64,000 nt of DNA from Nostoc sp. FACHB-973 (GTDB lineage Bacteria; Cyanobacteriota; Cyanobacteriia; Cyanobacteriales; Nostocaceae), in NCBI RefSeq assembly GCF_014698115.1, contig NZ_JACJSJ010000028.1, positions 22,367-86,366 of the forward strand, given 5' to 3'. A program made the translations under genes and the position numbers. Positions 1-9,707 of the stretch are shown piece by piece; position 1 is the first letter of the stretch; each line of letters opens with the position of its first letter. Below the pieces are notes generated by a model. It saw only the letters and a program-made list of their open reading frames with translations. It searched no databases and was not told the origin of the DNA.

Positions 1-688
1 CGCCACCATCCAAAGCTAGATGTGGTTCATGTTTAACTACTTCTGGTTGCAAACTAGGTAAGGTACTGGTGGGTATGTAAGGGGGATTCGACACCATACC
101 ACTGAACTGACCTTTGAGGAATGCCAGTGGCTCCCACCAGGAACCTTGATAAAATCGAATGCGGTCAGCAAAACCCAAATTCTGGGCATTGGCTTGGGCG
201 ATCGCCAAAGCTTCAACACTGTAATCAACAGCATGAATTGTTGCCTTTGGCAAGACATCTGCTAGTCCGATGGCGATCGCTCCACTGCCGGTACCCAAAT
301 CCGCCCAGTGTCCTGAACCATTGCCCGCAACGGCTACAGCCAAATCAATTAAGCACTCTGTTTCTGGTCGGGGAATCAAAACCGCATTCGATACGGCGAT
401 TTTAAACTGACGCCAAGGTGTAGCTTTGGTAATATACTGCACTGGCAAACGTTCATTTAATCGCCTCTGCCACAACTGATCTAACTCTTCCAGAGGCAAT
501 TGCATCTGAATTTGCGGCCAATTTTTAAAAGACTCCAAACGGAGTGCCAAACGGTCTAACCCAGCTACTTCAAGAAGTAGCCAATCTACTTCCGTTGGTG
601 GTACATCAGTGGCGATCGCTGCAACGAGGGCTGCATTCCGCCACTGCCAAAGTTGTAAACCAGAAACTATCAGATGTTTCTCCCCCAT
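1..688 (-). CDS. prmC: Peptide chain release factor N5-glutamine methyltransferase, 3' end missing
   Basis: PrmC/HemK methylates the glutamine of the GGQ motif in release factors RF1 and RF2, using S-adenosylmethionine. I translated the minus strand myself because the gene runs off the left edge of the window. The ATG at 688 opens a frame with no stop for 229 codons. It shows an N-terminal helical substrate-binding part, the SAM-binding motif DLGTGSGAIAI, and the family hallmark NPPY with Asn near residue 201. The last visible residues (EPHLALDGG) match the conserved region just after NPPY. Full-length family members are about 285-300 residues, so roughly 60 are outside the window. Recognition is by motif and is firm. 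Confidence 0.93.
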   Translation of the reverse strand, partial: MGEKHLIVSGLQLWQWRNAALVAAIATDVPPTEVDWLLLEVAGLDRLALRLESFKNWPQIQMQLPLEELDQLWQRRLNERLPVQYITKATPWRQFKIAVSNAVLIPRPETECLIDLAVAVAGNGSGHWADLGTGSGAIAIGLADVLPKATIHAVDYSVEALAIAQANAQNLGFADRIRFYQGSWWEPLAFLKGQFSGMVSNPPYIPTSTLPSLQPEVVKHEPHLALDGG

Positions 689-713
689 GCTTCAACCTTG
701 GAGTGCATAACCG

Positions 714-1517
714 TTATTTTTTCGGAGCGGGCGCAGCTGGTGACTGATTCGGGGCTAGGGAGCGAATAAAATTGATCGACTCGCGCGATGGATACAAAAC
801 AATTTTATTGATACTAGGATCGTTGCTAGTATTGAGAGCCTCCATAACACCGTACAAATCTACCACCTGAATTTCAGTGTTCTCTGCTTCCTTGGGCACA
901 GCTTTTTTAAATTCGTCTAACAGAGCCACTGCTTGCTCTTTTTCAAAAAAGAAAGGGATATAGCGATCGTTACCTTTTGCGAGGGGAATGGTTAGATAGC
1001 TATTATCTTTTTTAAATTTGGGCACAAACAACGGAATACCGTTGAATTGCTCAACTTTTTTACCATTTGCGTTCACCATACTTGTTGCCGACGCTACCTG
1101 TTGTTGGGTCGGGACTAAAGTATAAATTACTGAATCTGACTTCTTTTTGCTTTCCAGGACTATCTTATAGTAGTCTGCCAAAGACAAAGGTCTTACCTGT
1201 AGCGTGCTTGCAAGTTGAGGATTTTCTTTTTTCAGCCGATTATCAAGAAATTTTTGAGCATCTTGCTTGCTAATAAAAAATCCCACTTGAGAGACGGTCT
1301 TGGATTGGTTATTCCTTGAAAGAACTACGAATTCCCCTTTAGGATTTGTGAGAGTGAATACGGGTACTTCTTGTAGCTTTTTCACTACCTGATCTTGTGG
1401 TAAAGCCACCGCCTCTAGATTGCCTAGCCCTGGTAGATTACCTATTCCTGAAAGCCCTCCTAAAAAGATACTTCCAGCTATACCTAATGTTGCGCCCCAA
1501 CGAACGAATGATTTCAT
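714..1517 (-). CDS. Tic22-like family protein
   Basis: This 267-residue secreted protein has an N-terminal signal segment (MKSFVRWGATLGIAGSIFLG) followed by a Tic22-type domain that runs to near the end and a short Pro/Ala/Lys tail. Cyanobacterial Tic22 homologues are periplasmic or lumenal factors linked to outer-membrane biogenesis, and the plant homologue works in the intermembrane space of the chloroplast import system. I chose the ATG at 1517 because GAGGAG lies 5 bases upstream; an in-frame start at 1580 would add 21 residues with no ribosome site. It is 25 bases upstream of prmC on the same strand, so the two may be co-transcribed. The family call is by overall resemblance. Confidence 0.8.
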   Translation of the reverse strand: MKSFVRWGATLGIAGSIFLGGLSGIGNLPGLGNLEAVALPQDQVVKKLQEVPVFTLTNPKGEFVVLSRNNQSKTVSQVGFFISKQDAQKFLDNRLKKENPQLASTLQVRPLSLADYYKIVLESKKKSDSVIYTLVPTQQQVASATSMVNANGKKVEQFNGIPLFVPKFKKDNSYLTIPLAKGNDRYIPFFFEKEQAVALLDEFKKAVPKEAENTEIQVVDLYGVMEALNTSNDPSINKIVLYPSRESINFIRSLAPNQSPAAPAPKK

Positions 1518-2344
1518 GACTGCTCCTCGCATCAAAAATACAATTAAATTAAACAAATGGTTGGATTTGCACAGCACCAACTAGCTTCAGTTATATAGCA
1601 ATCTATTTTAGTTGTGAAAATTTTTTTGTAAATAACTCATGATGTCAGTTGACTGTTAAAAGTCAACGATCAAAGTAAAATAATCCCAACTATTTAGGAT
1701 TGTTATGATATCGCTTTTCTCAATACACTGTGCTAAAGTTGTGCTTTTGTCGATTAGAAACCTTAGAGCGGCGGTTCCCGCAGTTCTAACTTTGGGCTTC
1801 CGACCCAAGGGGATAGGAACGCACTGGCTCGACTTTTGTCTCCGACACGCTGCGCGAACGCAAAATCTAAAATCCAAAATTGTCTGACTTTCTCTGATAT
1901 TGGGTGACGCTATGATTTTATCAATCGTTCCATCTGGGGTTAGCTAAATATCTTCTTCAATTTATACAAAGTACAGTATCAGAAATATCTTATTGCTCAA
2001 GGATGAAATTTACCTACTATGCTTTAAAAGCTAGCCCAAGAGCAAAATCGCCAAATTGATTTTCTGCGTAAAAATATGCAATTAAATTGCACACCTTAGC
2101 AACCAACCCTAGTCTATTGGCCCTAAATGATGGGAACTTTTCAAAAATTTTGTAGATTTAATTTACTGCTGACACAGAAAAATCTCAACAAAGTGATTGG
2201 CTCTACATGCCCATGTATAGAGACTTGCTAACAGTTACCGTGGGCGATGATAATTTAGTAAATTTTGATTTTTTAATTTAATATTCTAATCAAACCAAAA
2301 TTTATTAATCACTTTGGGTTAATCAATCAAATATATTAATTAAA
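1518..2344. other. Gene-poor spacer between tic22-like gene and tRNA-Pro
   Basis: I see no credible gene in this AT-rich stretch of about 830 bases. It holds a GC-rich patch near 1760-1870 that resembles dispersed repeat debris seen elsewhere in the window, and a small palindrome around TTGACTGTTAAAAGTCAA near 1650. Short open frames here lack ribosome sites and coding character. Confidence 0.5.
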
Positions 2345-2418
2345 TCGGGATGACAGGATTTGAACCTGCGGCATCCTGCTCCCAAAGCAGGCGCGCTACC
2401 AAGCTGCGCTACATCCCG
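2345..2418 (-). tRNA. tRNA-Pro (anticodon UGG)
   Basis: The minus strand folds as a complete 74-base cloverleaf. The acceptor stem CGGGATG pairs with CATCCCG, the D arm contains AGCTTGGTAG, the anticodon stem CCTGC/GCAGG encloses loop TTTGGGA (anticodon TGG), and the T arm contains TTCAAAT. The discriminator base is A. The 3' CCA is not encoded, so it must be added after transcription. Confidence 0.97.
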
Positions 2419-2567
2419 GCTATAACCTATCTACTTTTTGTGGTTCGGTTTTAACTTTCTTAGCAGAAGCATTAATGTGATTGTACCACATAAGACTGCT
2501 CATGCACAACCTTCTTTATCCTTTGTAAAGACAAGATACACAGCATCTTTACATTGAATAAAGGTTT

Positions 2568-2618
2568 TTCGGCCGACTGTGTTTTACAAGACATTTATTT
2601 GCTTGTATGTCGGCTGAA
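2568..2618. terminator. Imperfect inverted repeat between GNAT gene and tRNA-Pro
   Basis: TTCGGCCGAC at 2568-2577 pairs with GTCGGCTGAA at 2609-2618 with one mismatch, and the inner ACAAG/CTTGT can extend the hairpin. It sits downstream of the acetyltransferase gene and upstream of the tRNA on the same strand, so it may end the acetyltransferase transcript. There is no strong T tract, so the terminator role is tentative. Confidence 0.35.
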
Positions 2619-2702
2619 CTTTCCCAAACCACATCAAAATAATAGACCTTTACTACTATACCCGATTTTATTGTGCAAATCGGGCTTTATTTGAGTTGGG
2701 TA

Positions 2703-3254
2703 TTAGTGAGGGTACCAGAACATGCCTTTGATGCCTTCCGGATCTGGCATAAACCCCATAGTTCGGTAGAAATCTACAACATGAGGATCGGCGAAGAGAG
2801 TCACATTGCTAATCTCTTCACTCCTCAGTTTTTTGAGGACGTATTTCATCAGCGCTTTGCCCAGTCCTTGACTTTGAAAGTCTGGGTGAACCACCACATC
2901 CCAAATAGTGGCATTAAAAGCGTGATCTGATGTAGCGCGGGCAAAACCAATGAGCCGCTTTTGGTTTCCTCTCACCTGCCACATTGAGGCGACGAGAAAA
3001 CTATGCTCGATGGCTTTTTTCACTTTTCTTAAAGGACGACGCGACCAACCTACTGCATCACAGAGTTCTTCTAGTTCATACAGATCGATATCTCGCTCTG
3101 TACTGAAGACGATGCGAGCCTCCTTTGAAGAAGCTTCGCTAACACTACCGGGGCTAGAGTTACCCGCAGTTTGTGCTGTATGTTCTTCAAAAGGGTTTGT
3201 CCTAGTTGTCGCTACAGACTCAGGAGTACTAAACCAAGTTTTCCAAAAACCCAT
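2703..3254 (-). CDS. GNAT family N-acetyltransferase, chloroplast/Ycf52-like
   Basis: This 183-residue protein has a variable Ser/Thr/Glu-rich N-terminus (about 1-45) and then a GNAT fold. The acetyl-CoA-binding strand-loop-helix is clear at [19 protein letters not shown], in the family form V-x-P-x-x-Q-x-x-G-x-G. The C-terminal part includes [21 protein letters not shown]. This arrangement matches the cyanobacterial relatives of plastid Ycf52/GNAT acetyltransferases, some of which modify protein N-termini or lysines or acetylate serotonin. The substrate cannot be read from the sequence. It appears monocistronic and starts at an ATG. Confidence 0.85.
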   Translation of the reverse strand: MGFWKTWFSTPESVATTRTNPFEEHTAQTAGNSSPGSVSEASSKEARIVFSTERDIDLYELEELCDAVGWSRRPLRKVKKAIEHSFLVASMWQVRGNQKRLIGFARATSDHAFNATIWDVVVHPDFQSQGLGKALMKYVLKKLRSEEISNVTLFADPHVVDFYRTMGFMPDPEGIKGMFWYPH

Positions 3255-3758
3255 GCCAACGTGGTTCGGGTAATATAACTAAAATTGGTTTCCACTCTCA
3301 GGAGTGTTGATTCATGTTTAACGTAGCTAGCCCCATTTACTACCCCTGACACTCAAAATTTTTGGGTTGTTTTCGAGATTTGTAATGGTAACAGCTACTT
3401 AGGGCATGTTTCACACCAATCATCTTCAACTTTAGCATTTTGTTGTAAACCCTAGTAAAAATTCACGAAAAGGGAAGAATATAAGTAATTCAAAATCATC
3501 CCCTGTTGTGATTCCTCTGTCTGACTCTGCGGGAAACGACCCAAGCCGCTGCTGTGACTTTTCTCGAAATAAATATAGAAAACCCAATTCTGGCAAAGAT
3601 CCTGTGAATTGTTCGTATGCAGCTTAAATGCACGTTAGCTTAAGAGTGAATTGTATATCAGGGATTTGAATAGCCGGGAAAAATTTTCCCACTCCCCAGT
3701 TCCCAATACCCAGTCCCTAGTCCCCAGGTGACGAAAGCAAGCGAGTCTTACCTTAAAA
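3255..3758. other. Spacer with short tandem repeat
   Basis: About 500 bases without a gene. Near the right end (3689-3727) is a 7-bp-type short tandem repeat rich in CCCAGTCC/CCCAATAC units, of the kind spread through Nostocales genomes. It ends shortly before the following gene. I see no RNA gene or clear promoter. Confidence 0.5.
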
Positions 3759-4478
3759 ATGGCTTCTGGTTTAAAATCTTCGACACTGGAACTCCTAAAG
3801 CGCTTTAATCGAGCGTTTCCCCAGTTTTATGAGCAATTCGTCAGCAGTGAGATTCAACTGCAAAATTTACGGCTAGCCTACCGTCTCTATAAAACTAGAC
3901 GCGCTGTGATTGAACTGAAACCTGAAGGTAGTAAAAGTGCTTTGCATTTTGCCTACCGCAACCAGTCTTTTCTGCTCAGCGATATTTTTGGTGTACTAGC
4001 AGCTTATGGTTTAACAATCCACGGTCTGAGTCTATACGGTCAGATCCGTCCGCCGATGTTAGTTTTTATCAAACTGCTGGTATCACGTGGTAGTAAAGCC
4101 TTGACCGATAAAACGGCAGAAAATGTTTGTCGTGCCATTCGTGAGGCTTTAGGAGGTCGGTTTGAGGTAGAAGAAATGCTGGCAGTAGAATTCAATCTTG
4201 ATACTGGGTTAGAGCAGGTACAAACTGAGTTCTATGTCGATCCGGTTTTTCATCTCCCTGCCCTAGTGATTGAAGCCGATAATCAACCAGGATTATTTTA
4301 CAAAGTGATGTACGCCATCTGGCAGGAAGATCTGCTGGTAGTCAATGCCAATTTACTTGTTTGGCGAGGACGTACACGGCTAATTCTCTACTTGTTGGGG
4401 CCTAATGAAAGCCTGATTCCTGAATATCTGGGTCACAAAATTGCTGAAGGGGTGCGACAAAGGTTGCTGGGTAAATGA
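3759..4478 (+). CDS. Conserved cyanobacterial protein with ACT-like regulatory folds
   Basis: This 239-residue soluble protein looks built from two ACT-like halves. The first, about residues 55-130, has HFAYRNQSFLLSDIFGVLAAYGLTIHGLSLY. The second, about 165-235, has LPALVIEADNQPGLFYKVMYAIWQEDLLVVNANL. The pattern of a strand, a D-x-P/S-x-L-F/L loop, a helix and a strand matches the ligand-binding ACT repeats at the C-terminus of GlnD, but no nucleotidyltransferase or HD catalytic part is present. I infer a stand-alone sensor or regulator that binds a small molecule, perhaps an amino acid. No operon partner is evident. Confidence 0.6.
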   Translation: MASGLKSSTLELLKRFNRAFPQFYEQFVSSEIQLQNLRLAYRLYKTRRAVIELKPEGSKSALHFAYRNQSFLLSDIFGVLAAYGLTIHGLSLYGQIRPPMLVFIKLLVSRGSKALTDKTAENVCRAIREALGGRFEVEEMLAVEFNLDTGLEQVQTEFYVDPVFHLPALVIEADNQPGLFYKVMYAIWQEDLLVVNANLLVWRGRTRLILYLLGPNESLIPEYLGHKIAEGVRQRLLGK

Positions 4479-4726
4479 AAACACTCCTGATTCCTCGCCG
4501 AATTTTAGATTTTAAATTTTGGATTTTGGATTGAATGATTCAAAGTTTCCAAAGGTCTGTTTGCCCAGTGTCTTGTTTCAGAAGCCTGGGAATTCATTCG
4601 TGAACAAATTTAAAATTATTTATTCCCGTGCCTTGAGGCATAGGGTCAATCCAAAATCCAAAATCCAAAATGCTTTTCTGACACTTTGTATTTAGTCGCA
4701 CCCACCCTTAGGGGTACGATATAGGT

Positions 4727-5638
4727 ATGGCAACTATTGAAATCTTGGGCGTTCCACACGCATACGAGCTAACGGCTCCCACTTCCTGCCCCGATGCTTT
4801 AGTATTTATCCACGGTTGGCTTAATAGCCGTGGATATTGGCAACCTGTGATTTCCCGCCTATCAGATGATTTGCAGTGCCTGTCCTATGATTTGCGGGGT
4901 TTTGGTGAATCCCAGTCCCAGGTAAAAACTGATTTTAGTCGGGCACAAACGTCTGTGAGTCTGATGCCCATCTCCAGTGATGGGGTTGGCTCACCTTTCG
5001 ATTCTCTTTATACTCCTGCTGCCTATGCTCAGGATTTAGCAATTCTGTTGGAACAGCTAAATATTACTAGTGCTTGGCTAATTGGTCACTCTTTGGGAGG
5101 TACGATCGCTCTATGGGGAGCAGATCAAATGCCTGAGTGTGTTAAAGGAGTTATCTGTATTAACGCTGGTGGCGGTATTTACCTCAAAGAAGCTTTTGAG
5201 CAGTTTCGCTCGGCGGGTCAGAAATTTTTGCAAATCCGTCCGCGCTGGCTGTCCCAAGTGCCTTTGATTGATTTGCTGTTTACCAGAGCCAGTGTGGCAC
5301 GGCCTTTAGAGCGCTATTGGGCACGTCAGCGGGTGATTGATTTCGTCGTGGCTGACCCAGAAGCGGCGCTGGGAGCTTTGTTAGACTCCACAACCGAAGA
5401 AGAAATCAACCGTTTACCTGAGCTAGTATCCCAACTTAAGCAGCCAGTTTATTTTTTGGCTGGCGCCGAAGACAAAGTTATGGAACCGAAATATGTCCGT
5501 CATTTAGCTAGCTTTCACAGACTGTTTCAATACTGTGGTGACAATGTTTTAGAAATTCCTAATTGCGGACACTTAGCTATGTTAGAGCAGCCAGATGCAG
5601 TAGCTGATTACATCCGGTCGATAGTTAAGAGGCAATAA
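4727..5638 (+). CDS. Alpha/beta hydrolase family protein
   Basis: This 303-residue alpha/beta hydrolase has the oxyanion-side HGW motif near residue 29 (FIHGWLNSRGYW), a nucleophile elbow G-H-S-L-G-G near residue 120 whose Ser is the expected catalytic residue, an acid in the AGAEDKVM segment, and the catalytic His in NCGHLAMLEQP near the end. The full Ser-Asp-His triad therefore seems present. An insertion of about 25 residues after the second strand (QSQVKTDFSRAQTSVSLM) is unusual for the core fold. The substrate is not predictable. It lies convergent to tsaD, separated by a block of tandem repeats. Confidence 0.85.
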   Translation: MATIEILGVPHAYELTAPTSCPDALVFIHGWLNSRGYWQPVISRLSDDLQCLSYDLRGFGESQSQVKTDFSRAQTSVSLMPISSDGVGSPFDSLYTPAAYAQDLAILLEQLNITSAWLIGHSLGGTIALWGADQMPECVKGVICINAGGGIYLKEAFEQFRSAGQKFLQIRPRWLSQVPLIDLLFTRASVARPLERYWARQRVIDFVVADPEAALGALLDSTTEEEINRLPELVSQLKQPVYFLAGAEDKVMEPKYVRHLASFHRLFQYCGDNVLEIPNCGHLAMLEQPDAVADYIRSIVKRQ

Positions 5639-5639
5639 A

Positions 5640-5782
5640 GTGGGGTATGGGGCATGGGGCATCGGGCATCGGGCATGGGAGATGAGGGGGATGAGGGAGA
5701 TGAGGGAGATGAGGGGGTGGGGGAGAAGAATTAATAACCAATGCCCAATGCCCAATGCCCAATGCCCAATGCCCAATGCCCA
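5640..5782. repeat. Short tandem repeat block between convergent genes
   Basis: Three kinds of 6-9-bp repeats follow one another: GGGCATC/GGGCATG units, then GATGAGGGA units, then seven or so copies of CAATGCC. The first and last parts are near complements (GGGCAT versus ATGCCC), so the block can fold into a long hairpin that might end both converging transcripts. Confidence 0.85.
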
Positions 5783-6832
5783 CTACTCAACAGGTTGGTA
5801 CAACTTCATCACCTGACTCAGGGCTAATCTAGATTCAACGCCCAGTGTCAGGGGGGATGTATGACCAGAGGATAGATGTTCGGCGGCGGCACAGCCAATC
5901 ATGGCGGCGTTGTCAGTACAGAATTTCAAAGGCGGAAATAGGACGCGGAGGTTATGTTGAATGGCGGCGGCTTGGAGGTTTTTTCTCAGACCGCTATTAG
6001 CTGCTACACCGCCGCCAACGGCAATTGTATCTAGACCATAGTCTAGGGCACAGGCGATCGCTCTTTTGGTTAGCGATCGCGCTACAGTATCCTGAAAGCT
6101 AGCTGCTACATCTGCCACTGGTACTTGTTTAGCATCTTTCTCTAACTGTTGTACTAAACGCAATACAGCTGTTTTTAATCCACTAAAACTCGCATCATAA
6201 CGATGAAACCCGCCTCCAGGTAAAGAAACTTTTCCTTCTGGTAAGACAAAGGCTTGGGGATTTCCCTGTTGTGCGAGTTTGTCTATCGCTGGGCCGCCCG
6301 GATAACCCAGCTTTAATAATCGCGCTACTTTATCAAAGGCTTCACCCGCAGCATCATCACGAGTTTGTCCTAGTGTTTCGTAAATACCACAATCTTTAAC
6401 AAAAATCAAGCTTGTATGTCCGCCTGAAACCAGTAAGCTAAGAAAAGGGGGACTTAAACTTGGCTCACTCAAGTAAGTTGCGTAAATGTGACCTTCGAGA
6501 TGATGAACTCCCAAAAAAGCTTTGTTGTGTACCATGGCCAGGGTTTTGGCAGCAGTTAATCCCACCAACAGCGCTCCTACGAGTCCAGGCGCACAAGTGG
6601 CGGCAATTCCATCAATTTCCCCCCAGTCTAGTTTGGCTTGCTCTAGAGCTTGAGCGATCGCTTGATTGATCGTTTCCAAGTGTTGGCGAGACGCCACTTC
6701 TGGCACTACCCCACCATATTGCTGATGGACTGGAATTTGCGAAGCGATGATGCTGCTGCAAACTTGACGATTCTTTACAATTGCAACGGCAGTTTCATCA
6801 CAGCTGGTTTCTATTGCTAAAACGGTTGTCAT
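5783..6832 (-). CDS. tsaD: tRNA N6-threonylcarbamoyladenosine synthase catalytic subunit TsaD
   Basis: TsaD transfers the threonylcarbamoyl group to A37 of ANN-decoding tRNAs, together with TsaB, TsaE and TsaC. The 349-residue protein starts [18 protein letters not shown], the ASKHA phosphate-1 motif. It has the metal-binding motif HLEGHIYA (HxEGH), [15 protein letters not shown], the kinase-like [19 protein letters not shown] segment, and [12 protein letters not shown] near residue 275. Length and motif order are standard for the family. Its start lies next to a short tandem repeat on the upstream side. Confidence 0.97.
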   Translation of the reverse strand: MTTVLAIETSCDETAVAIVKNRQVCSSIIASQIPVHQQYGGVVPEVASRQHLETINQAIAQALEQAKLDWGEIDGIAATCAPGLVGALLVGLTAAKTLAMVHNKAFLGVHHLEGHIYATYLSEPSLSPPFLSLLVSGGHTSLIFVKDCGIYETLGQTRDDAAGEAFDKVARLLKLGYPGGPAIDKLAQQGNPQAFVLPEGKVSLPGGGFHRYDASFSGLKTAVLRLVQQLEKDAKQVPVADVAASFQDTVARSLTKRAIACALDYGLDTIAVGGGVAANSGLRKNLQAAAIQHNLRVLFPPLKFCTDNAAMIGCAAAEHLSSGHTSPLTLGVESRLALSQVMKLYQPVE

Positions 6833-6837
6833 TGGAA

Positions 6838-6994
6838 ATGGGGAGTGGGGAATAGGGAGTGGGGAGTGGAGAGTTCCGAGTTATGAGTTCTGAGTTGCAC
6901 CAACAAAATCTTGCTTCTTTACTACCCTACTACCACAATTATTACGCTCACCACTCACCACTCCCCACTCCCCACTCCTCACTCCCCACTCATC
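6838..6994. repeat. Paired short tandem repeats upstream of tsaD and psaF
   Basis: GGGGAGTGGGGAATAGGGAGTGG units at about 6838-6867 face CACTCCCCACTCCCCACTCC units at about 6950-6991 in inverted orientation, so the intervening 80 bases could be looped out. They lie between the divergent tsaD and psaF genes, within the region that should hold both promoters. Confidence 0.8.
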
Positions 6995-7145
6995 TTGGTT
7001 GAGAAGCTTTAACTTTTATTTACTTAAACTTTACTCGGTTCCCACCCAAGAGTATGATGACTTCCTAGTTATGCAAATAAAGACTGTACAAGCCGCTTCG
7101 TTTTGTACAAAGAACTTTTTGTTTTGTAATAAAAGGAAACACTCT

Positions 7146-7640
7146 ATGCGACGATTGTTTGCTTTGATTTTAGCGATTTGTCTTTGGTGCAACTTTGCCC
7201 CCCCAGCACAAGCTCTAGGGGCTAACTTGACTCCCTGCAAAGACAATCCTGCTTTTCAAGAGCTAGCAGCTAATGCCCGTAATACCACCGCCGACCCAGA
7301 ATCAGGGAAGAAGCGATTTGAGCGTTATTCTCAAGCGCTGTGTGGTCCTGAGGGCTACCCTCACTTGATTGTTGATGGCCGTTTAGATCGTGCTGGTGAT
7401 TTCTTGATCCCCAGCATTCTATTCCTATATATCACTGGTTGGATTGGCTGGGTAGGTCGTACCTATCTGCAAGCGATCAAAAAGGGAGATGACCCTGAAC
7501 AAAAAGAAATCCAAATCGACCTTGCTTTGGCACTACCGATCATTGCCACAGGCTTTGCTTGGCCAGCAGCAGCAGTCCAAGAATTCCTCTCTGGTAAATT
7601 AGCAGCCAAGGATTCAGAAATTCCTGTTTCCCCACGCTAA
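7146..7640 (+). CDS. psaF: Photosystem I reaction centre subunit III (PsaF)
   Basis: PsaF is a small photosystem I membrane subunit exposed to the lumen, where it helps dock the electron donors plastocyanin or cytochrome c6. The 164-residue precursor has a signal peptide ending near AQA (residues about 1-23), a lumenal N-terminal domain with two Cys (TPCKDNP and ALCGPEGY), and a transmembrane helix around [22 protein letters not shown] chose ATG 7146, which gives the normal size and a proper signal peptide, with AAAGGAAA just upstream; the frame stays open to 6999 but that extension is not coding-like. psaJ follows after 38 bases. Confidence 0.97.
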   Translation: MRRLFALILAICLWCNFAPPAQALGANLTPCKDNPAFQELAANARNTTADPESGKKRFERYSQALCGPEGYPHLIVDGRLDRAGDFLIPSILFLYITGWIGWVGRTYLQAIKKGDDPEQKEIQIDLALALPIIATGFAWPAAAVQEFLSGKLAAKDSEIPVSPR

Positions 7641-7678
7641 ACCGGTTTTACTAATTCATTTCTTTGGAGACTAAATTC

Positions 7679-7828
7679 ATGGCAGACAAAGGCGACCAAT
7701 CATCCTATTTGATTAAATTTATTTCCACAGCGCCAGTGGCAGCTACCCTATGGCTGACAATCACAGCAGGTATTTTGATTGAATTCAACCGCTTTTTCCC
7801 AGATCTACTTTTCCACCCACTGCCATAA
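7679..7828 (+). CDS. psaJ: Photosystem I reaction centre subunit IX (PsaJ)
   Basis: This 49-residue gene was read directly from the bases. The product begins [20 protein letters not shown] and has one membrane helix ([19 protein letters not shown]) followed by a short C-terminus, the standard PsaJ layout. PsaJ is a single-span photosystem I subunit that contacts PsaF. A Shine-Dalgarno-like TTTGGAGAC stands about 9 bases upstream of the ATG. The 38-base gap from psaF indicates a psaFJ operon. Confidence 0.95.
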   Translation: MADKGDQSSYLIKFISTAPVAATLWLTITAGILIEFNRFFPDLLFHPLP

Positions 7829-7932
7829 GTAGAAAATGAGATTCTAGGACAATTATCTAAAATTGTTTAGTTAGTCTATTTAGCCTAACTAGACAATATC
7901 ATCACCTAAATAGGCAGTAAAAATAGTTTTTT

Positions 7933-7967
7933 GAAACTCGCGATTCTGTTTACATATCGCGAGTTTC
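7933..7967 (+). terminator. Hairpin downstream of psaFJ
   Basis: GAAACTCGCGAT at 7933-7944 pairs perfectly with ATCGCGAGTTTC at 7956-7967 around an 11-base loop, followed by a short T-containing run. It most likely ends or stabilises the psaFJ message before psaL. Confidence 0.6.
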
Positions 7968-8086
7968 ACAGTTTTCAAATGAGCTAAATTAATTTTTCTA
8001 AACTTCCTAAGAAAAAAACATCTTTAGCTACAATTATTATTAATATAAAAATGCCACCATTTTAATTGAGAGGCGAACATAAAAAT

Positions 8087-8608
8087 ATGGCGCAAGCAGT
8101 AGATGCATCAAAAAATAACCCCAGCGATCCAAGAAATCAGGAAGTTGTTTTTCCTGCATTTGGCGATCCACAGCTAGGTAACCTAGAAACCCCGGTTAAT
8201 TCTTCTCGCTTGATCGCGGAGTTCATTAGGAATTTACCTGCTTACCGTCCTGGTTTAACTCCTTCCAGACGGGGATTAGAAGTTGGTATGGCTCATGGTT
8301 ACTGGCTGTTTGGGCCTTTTGCCAAATTGGGTCCACTGCGGGACACAGCTAATGCTAACTTAGCTGGATTACTAGGAGCGATCGGTTTAGTTGTTCTTCT
8401 GACCGGCGCCCTATCCCTGTACTCCAATAGTAATCCTCCAAAGGCACTTGCTAGTGTTACTGTACCCAATCCTCCGGCAGATGCTTTTAACTCTAAAGAA
8501 AGCTGGAATAACTTTGCCAGTTCTTTCTTAATTGGTGGTATTGGTGGTGCTGTAGTTGCTTACTTTTTGACTGGTAATTTGCAACTAATTCAAGGTTTAT
8601 TTGGTTAA
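8087..8608 (+). CDS. psaL: Photosystem I reaction centre subunit XI (PsaL)
   Basis: PsaL holds cyanobacterial photosystem I trimers or tetramers together. The 173-residue protein has the typical hydrophilic start (about 1-70, including LETPVNSSRLIAEFIRNLPAYRPGLTPSRRGLEVGMAHGY), then membrane helices at about 72-90, 95-118 and 145-165, ending in NLQLIQGLFG. I chose ATG 8087 with GAGAGG 13 bases upstream. A TTG at 8066 in frame would add seven residues and is less likely. It is 258 bases after psaJ behind a hairpin, so it probably has its own promoter. Confidence 0.96.
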   Translation: MAQAVDASKNNPSDPRNQEVVFPAFGDPQLGNLETPVNSSRLIAEFIRNLPAYRPGLTPSRRGLEVGMAHGYWLFGPFAKLGPLRDTANANLAGLLGAIGLVVLLTGALSLYSNSNPPKALASVTVPNPPADAFNSKESWNNFASSFLIGGIGGAVVAYFLTGNLQLIQGLFG

Positions 8609-8862
8609 TTTAGTTATTAGTCATTAGTCATTGGTCATTGGCCATTTGTCATTGGTTAGTGGTTACAAACAAAAAATGACAAATAACAAAGTGCAAAGTC
8701 TTTTGCGATCGCAAAGCGTCTCGTAGAGAAGTTTCCGACCATCAGACGCCACTGAACAAGCCAGGAGACCCGTCCAACGCAGTGGCTCAACGGCAGTTCG
8801 ATTAGCAGGGGAACCCCGCTAATGGACTGCCTTAACTTTGCCAAAAAGGACAAAAGACAAAT
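8609..8862. repeat. Repeat-filled spacer after psaL
   Basis: The spacer starts with 7-bp units (TTAGTCA, TTGGTCA, about 8609-8656) and then carries a GC-rich stretch at about 8705-8832 that is non-coding. That stretch includes the dispersed 16-mer GCGTCTCGTAGAGAAG at 8716-8731, which has close copies near 22.0 kb and 40.4 kb. CCAGGAGACCCGTCCAACGC and the paired AGCAGGGGAACCCCGCT suggest further folded structure. Confidence 0.65.
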
Positions 8863-8900
8863 AACAAAGGACACAGAGGTTTTTCTTTGTGTCCTTTGTT
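8863..8900. terminator. Perfect hairpin between psaL and gmk
   Basis: AACAAAGGACACA at 8863-8875 pairs with TGTGTCCTTTGTT at 8888-8900, a 13-bp perfect stem with a 12-base loop. It lies between two converging genes and can act on both transcripts. Confidence 0.6.
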
Positions 8901-8939
8901 TATCAATGCTAGGGTGGGTATGTTGTTAAAAATGCTATG

Positions 8940-9539
8940 TTATTCAAATAAAGCCGCTTCAATGTCATTTAAAGCAGTTTGAAAATCGTTATTAACGATT
9001 TGAATATCAAATTCATCTGCGGCCTTAATTTCTTCTTGGGCGCGGTGTAGACGACGAGCGATCGCATCTTCAGAATCTTGAGCGCGAGAGCGTATCCGTC
9101 TCTCTAATTCCTCAAAAGAAGGCGGTAAAATAAAAATGCTCAAGGTACTGGGAAAAGAAGCCCGAATTTGTCTTGCTCCTTCTAACTCAATTTCTAGCAC
9201 TACCAACTTGCCGGAATTAATTTGGTTAAGTACAGCTTCACGGGGAGTGCCGTAATAGTTACCAGTAAATTCTGCCCATTCTAAAAATTCACCTTCAGCA
9301 ATTAATTGTTCAAACTTACTGCGGTTAATAAAGTAATAATTTTTGCCATCAATTTCTCCTGGACGGGGAGAACGAGTCGTCACGGACACCGAATAATACA
9401 GTTGGGGATGACGCTGGAGGAGCGATCGCATTAAAGTGCCTTTACCGACCCCACTGGGGCCAGTTAAAACAATTAACCTGCCTGGATTTGGAGATTCTTT
9501 GGTAGTAGCGCTACTCTGGATGGGTAAAACTTGGATCAT
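8940..9539 (-). CDS. gmk: Guanylate kinase
   Basis: Gmk converts GMP and ATP to GDP and ADP, a required step of guanine nucleotide synthesis. The 199-residue protein has the P-loop GPSGVGKGT near residue 26, the GMP-binding region [21 protein letters not shown], the [16 protein letters not shown] segment, and the lid sequence [18 protein letters not shown] 15-20-residue N-terminal extension precedes the usual start of the fold; the ATG at 9539 is the first in frame. The remA-type gene lies 168 bases upstream on the same strand. Confidence 0.97.
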   Translation of the reverse strand: MIQVLPIQSSATTKESPNPGRLIVLTGPSGVGKGTLMRSLLQRHPQLYYSVSVTTRSPRPGEIDGKNYYFINRSKFEQLIAEGEFLEWAEFTGNYYGTPREAVLNQINSGKLVVLEIELEGARQIRASFPSTLSIFILPPSFEELERRIRSRAQDSEDAIARRLHRAQEEIKAADEFDIQIVNNDFQTALNDIEAALFE

Positions 9540-9707
9540 CCGTTTAACCTGTGAATTAATAAATAGATATTATTCATTAGTCTTGTGTTCGTGGCCAAGC
9601 CCACCATTGACTACAGAATTTGTAGCGCAGGTGACAAAAAATTGGTCTAATTCACATGGTACTGCCGATGTGCTGCAAATACAGCGGGGTTTTTAACCCA
9701 CTGCTGG

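Noticed and set aside
1656..1887. Open frames on both strands in the spacer near 1.7-1.9 kb
   Set aside because: They overlap GC-rich repeat-like debris, lack ribosome sites and show no family features.
5640..5776. Minus-strand frame rich in GIGHWALGIGHW and Leu/Ile/Ser/Pro repeats
   Set aside because: This is direct translation of tandem 7-9-bp repeats between two converging genes.
8066..8086. Upstream TTG start for psaL
   Set aside because: The ATG at 8087 gives the normal PsaL start; the seven extra residues cover the ribosome-binding region.
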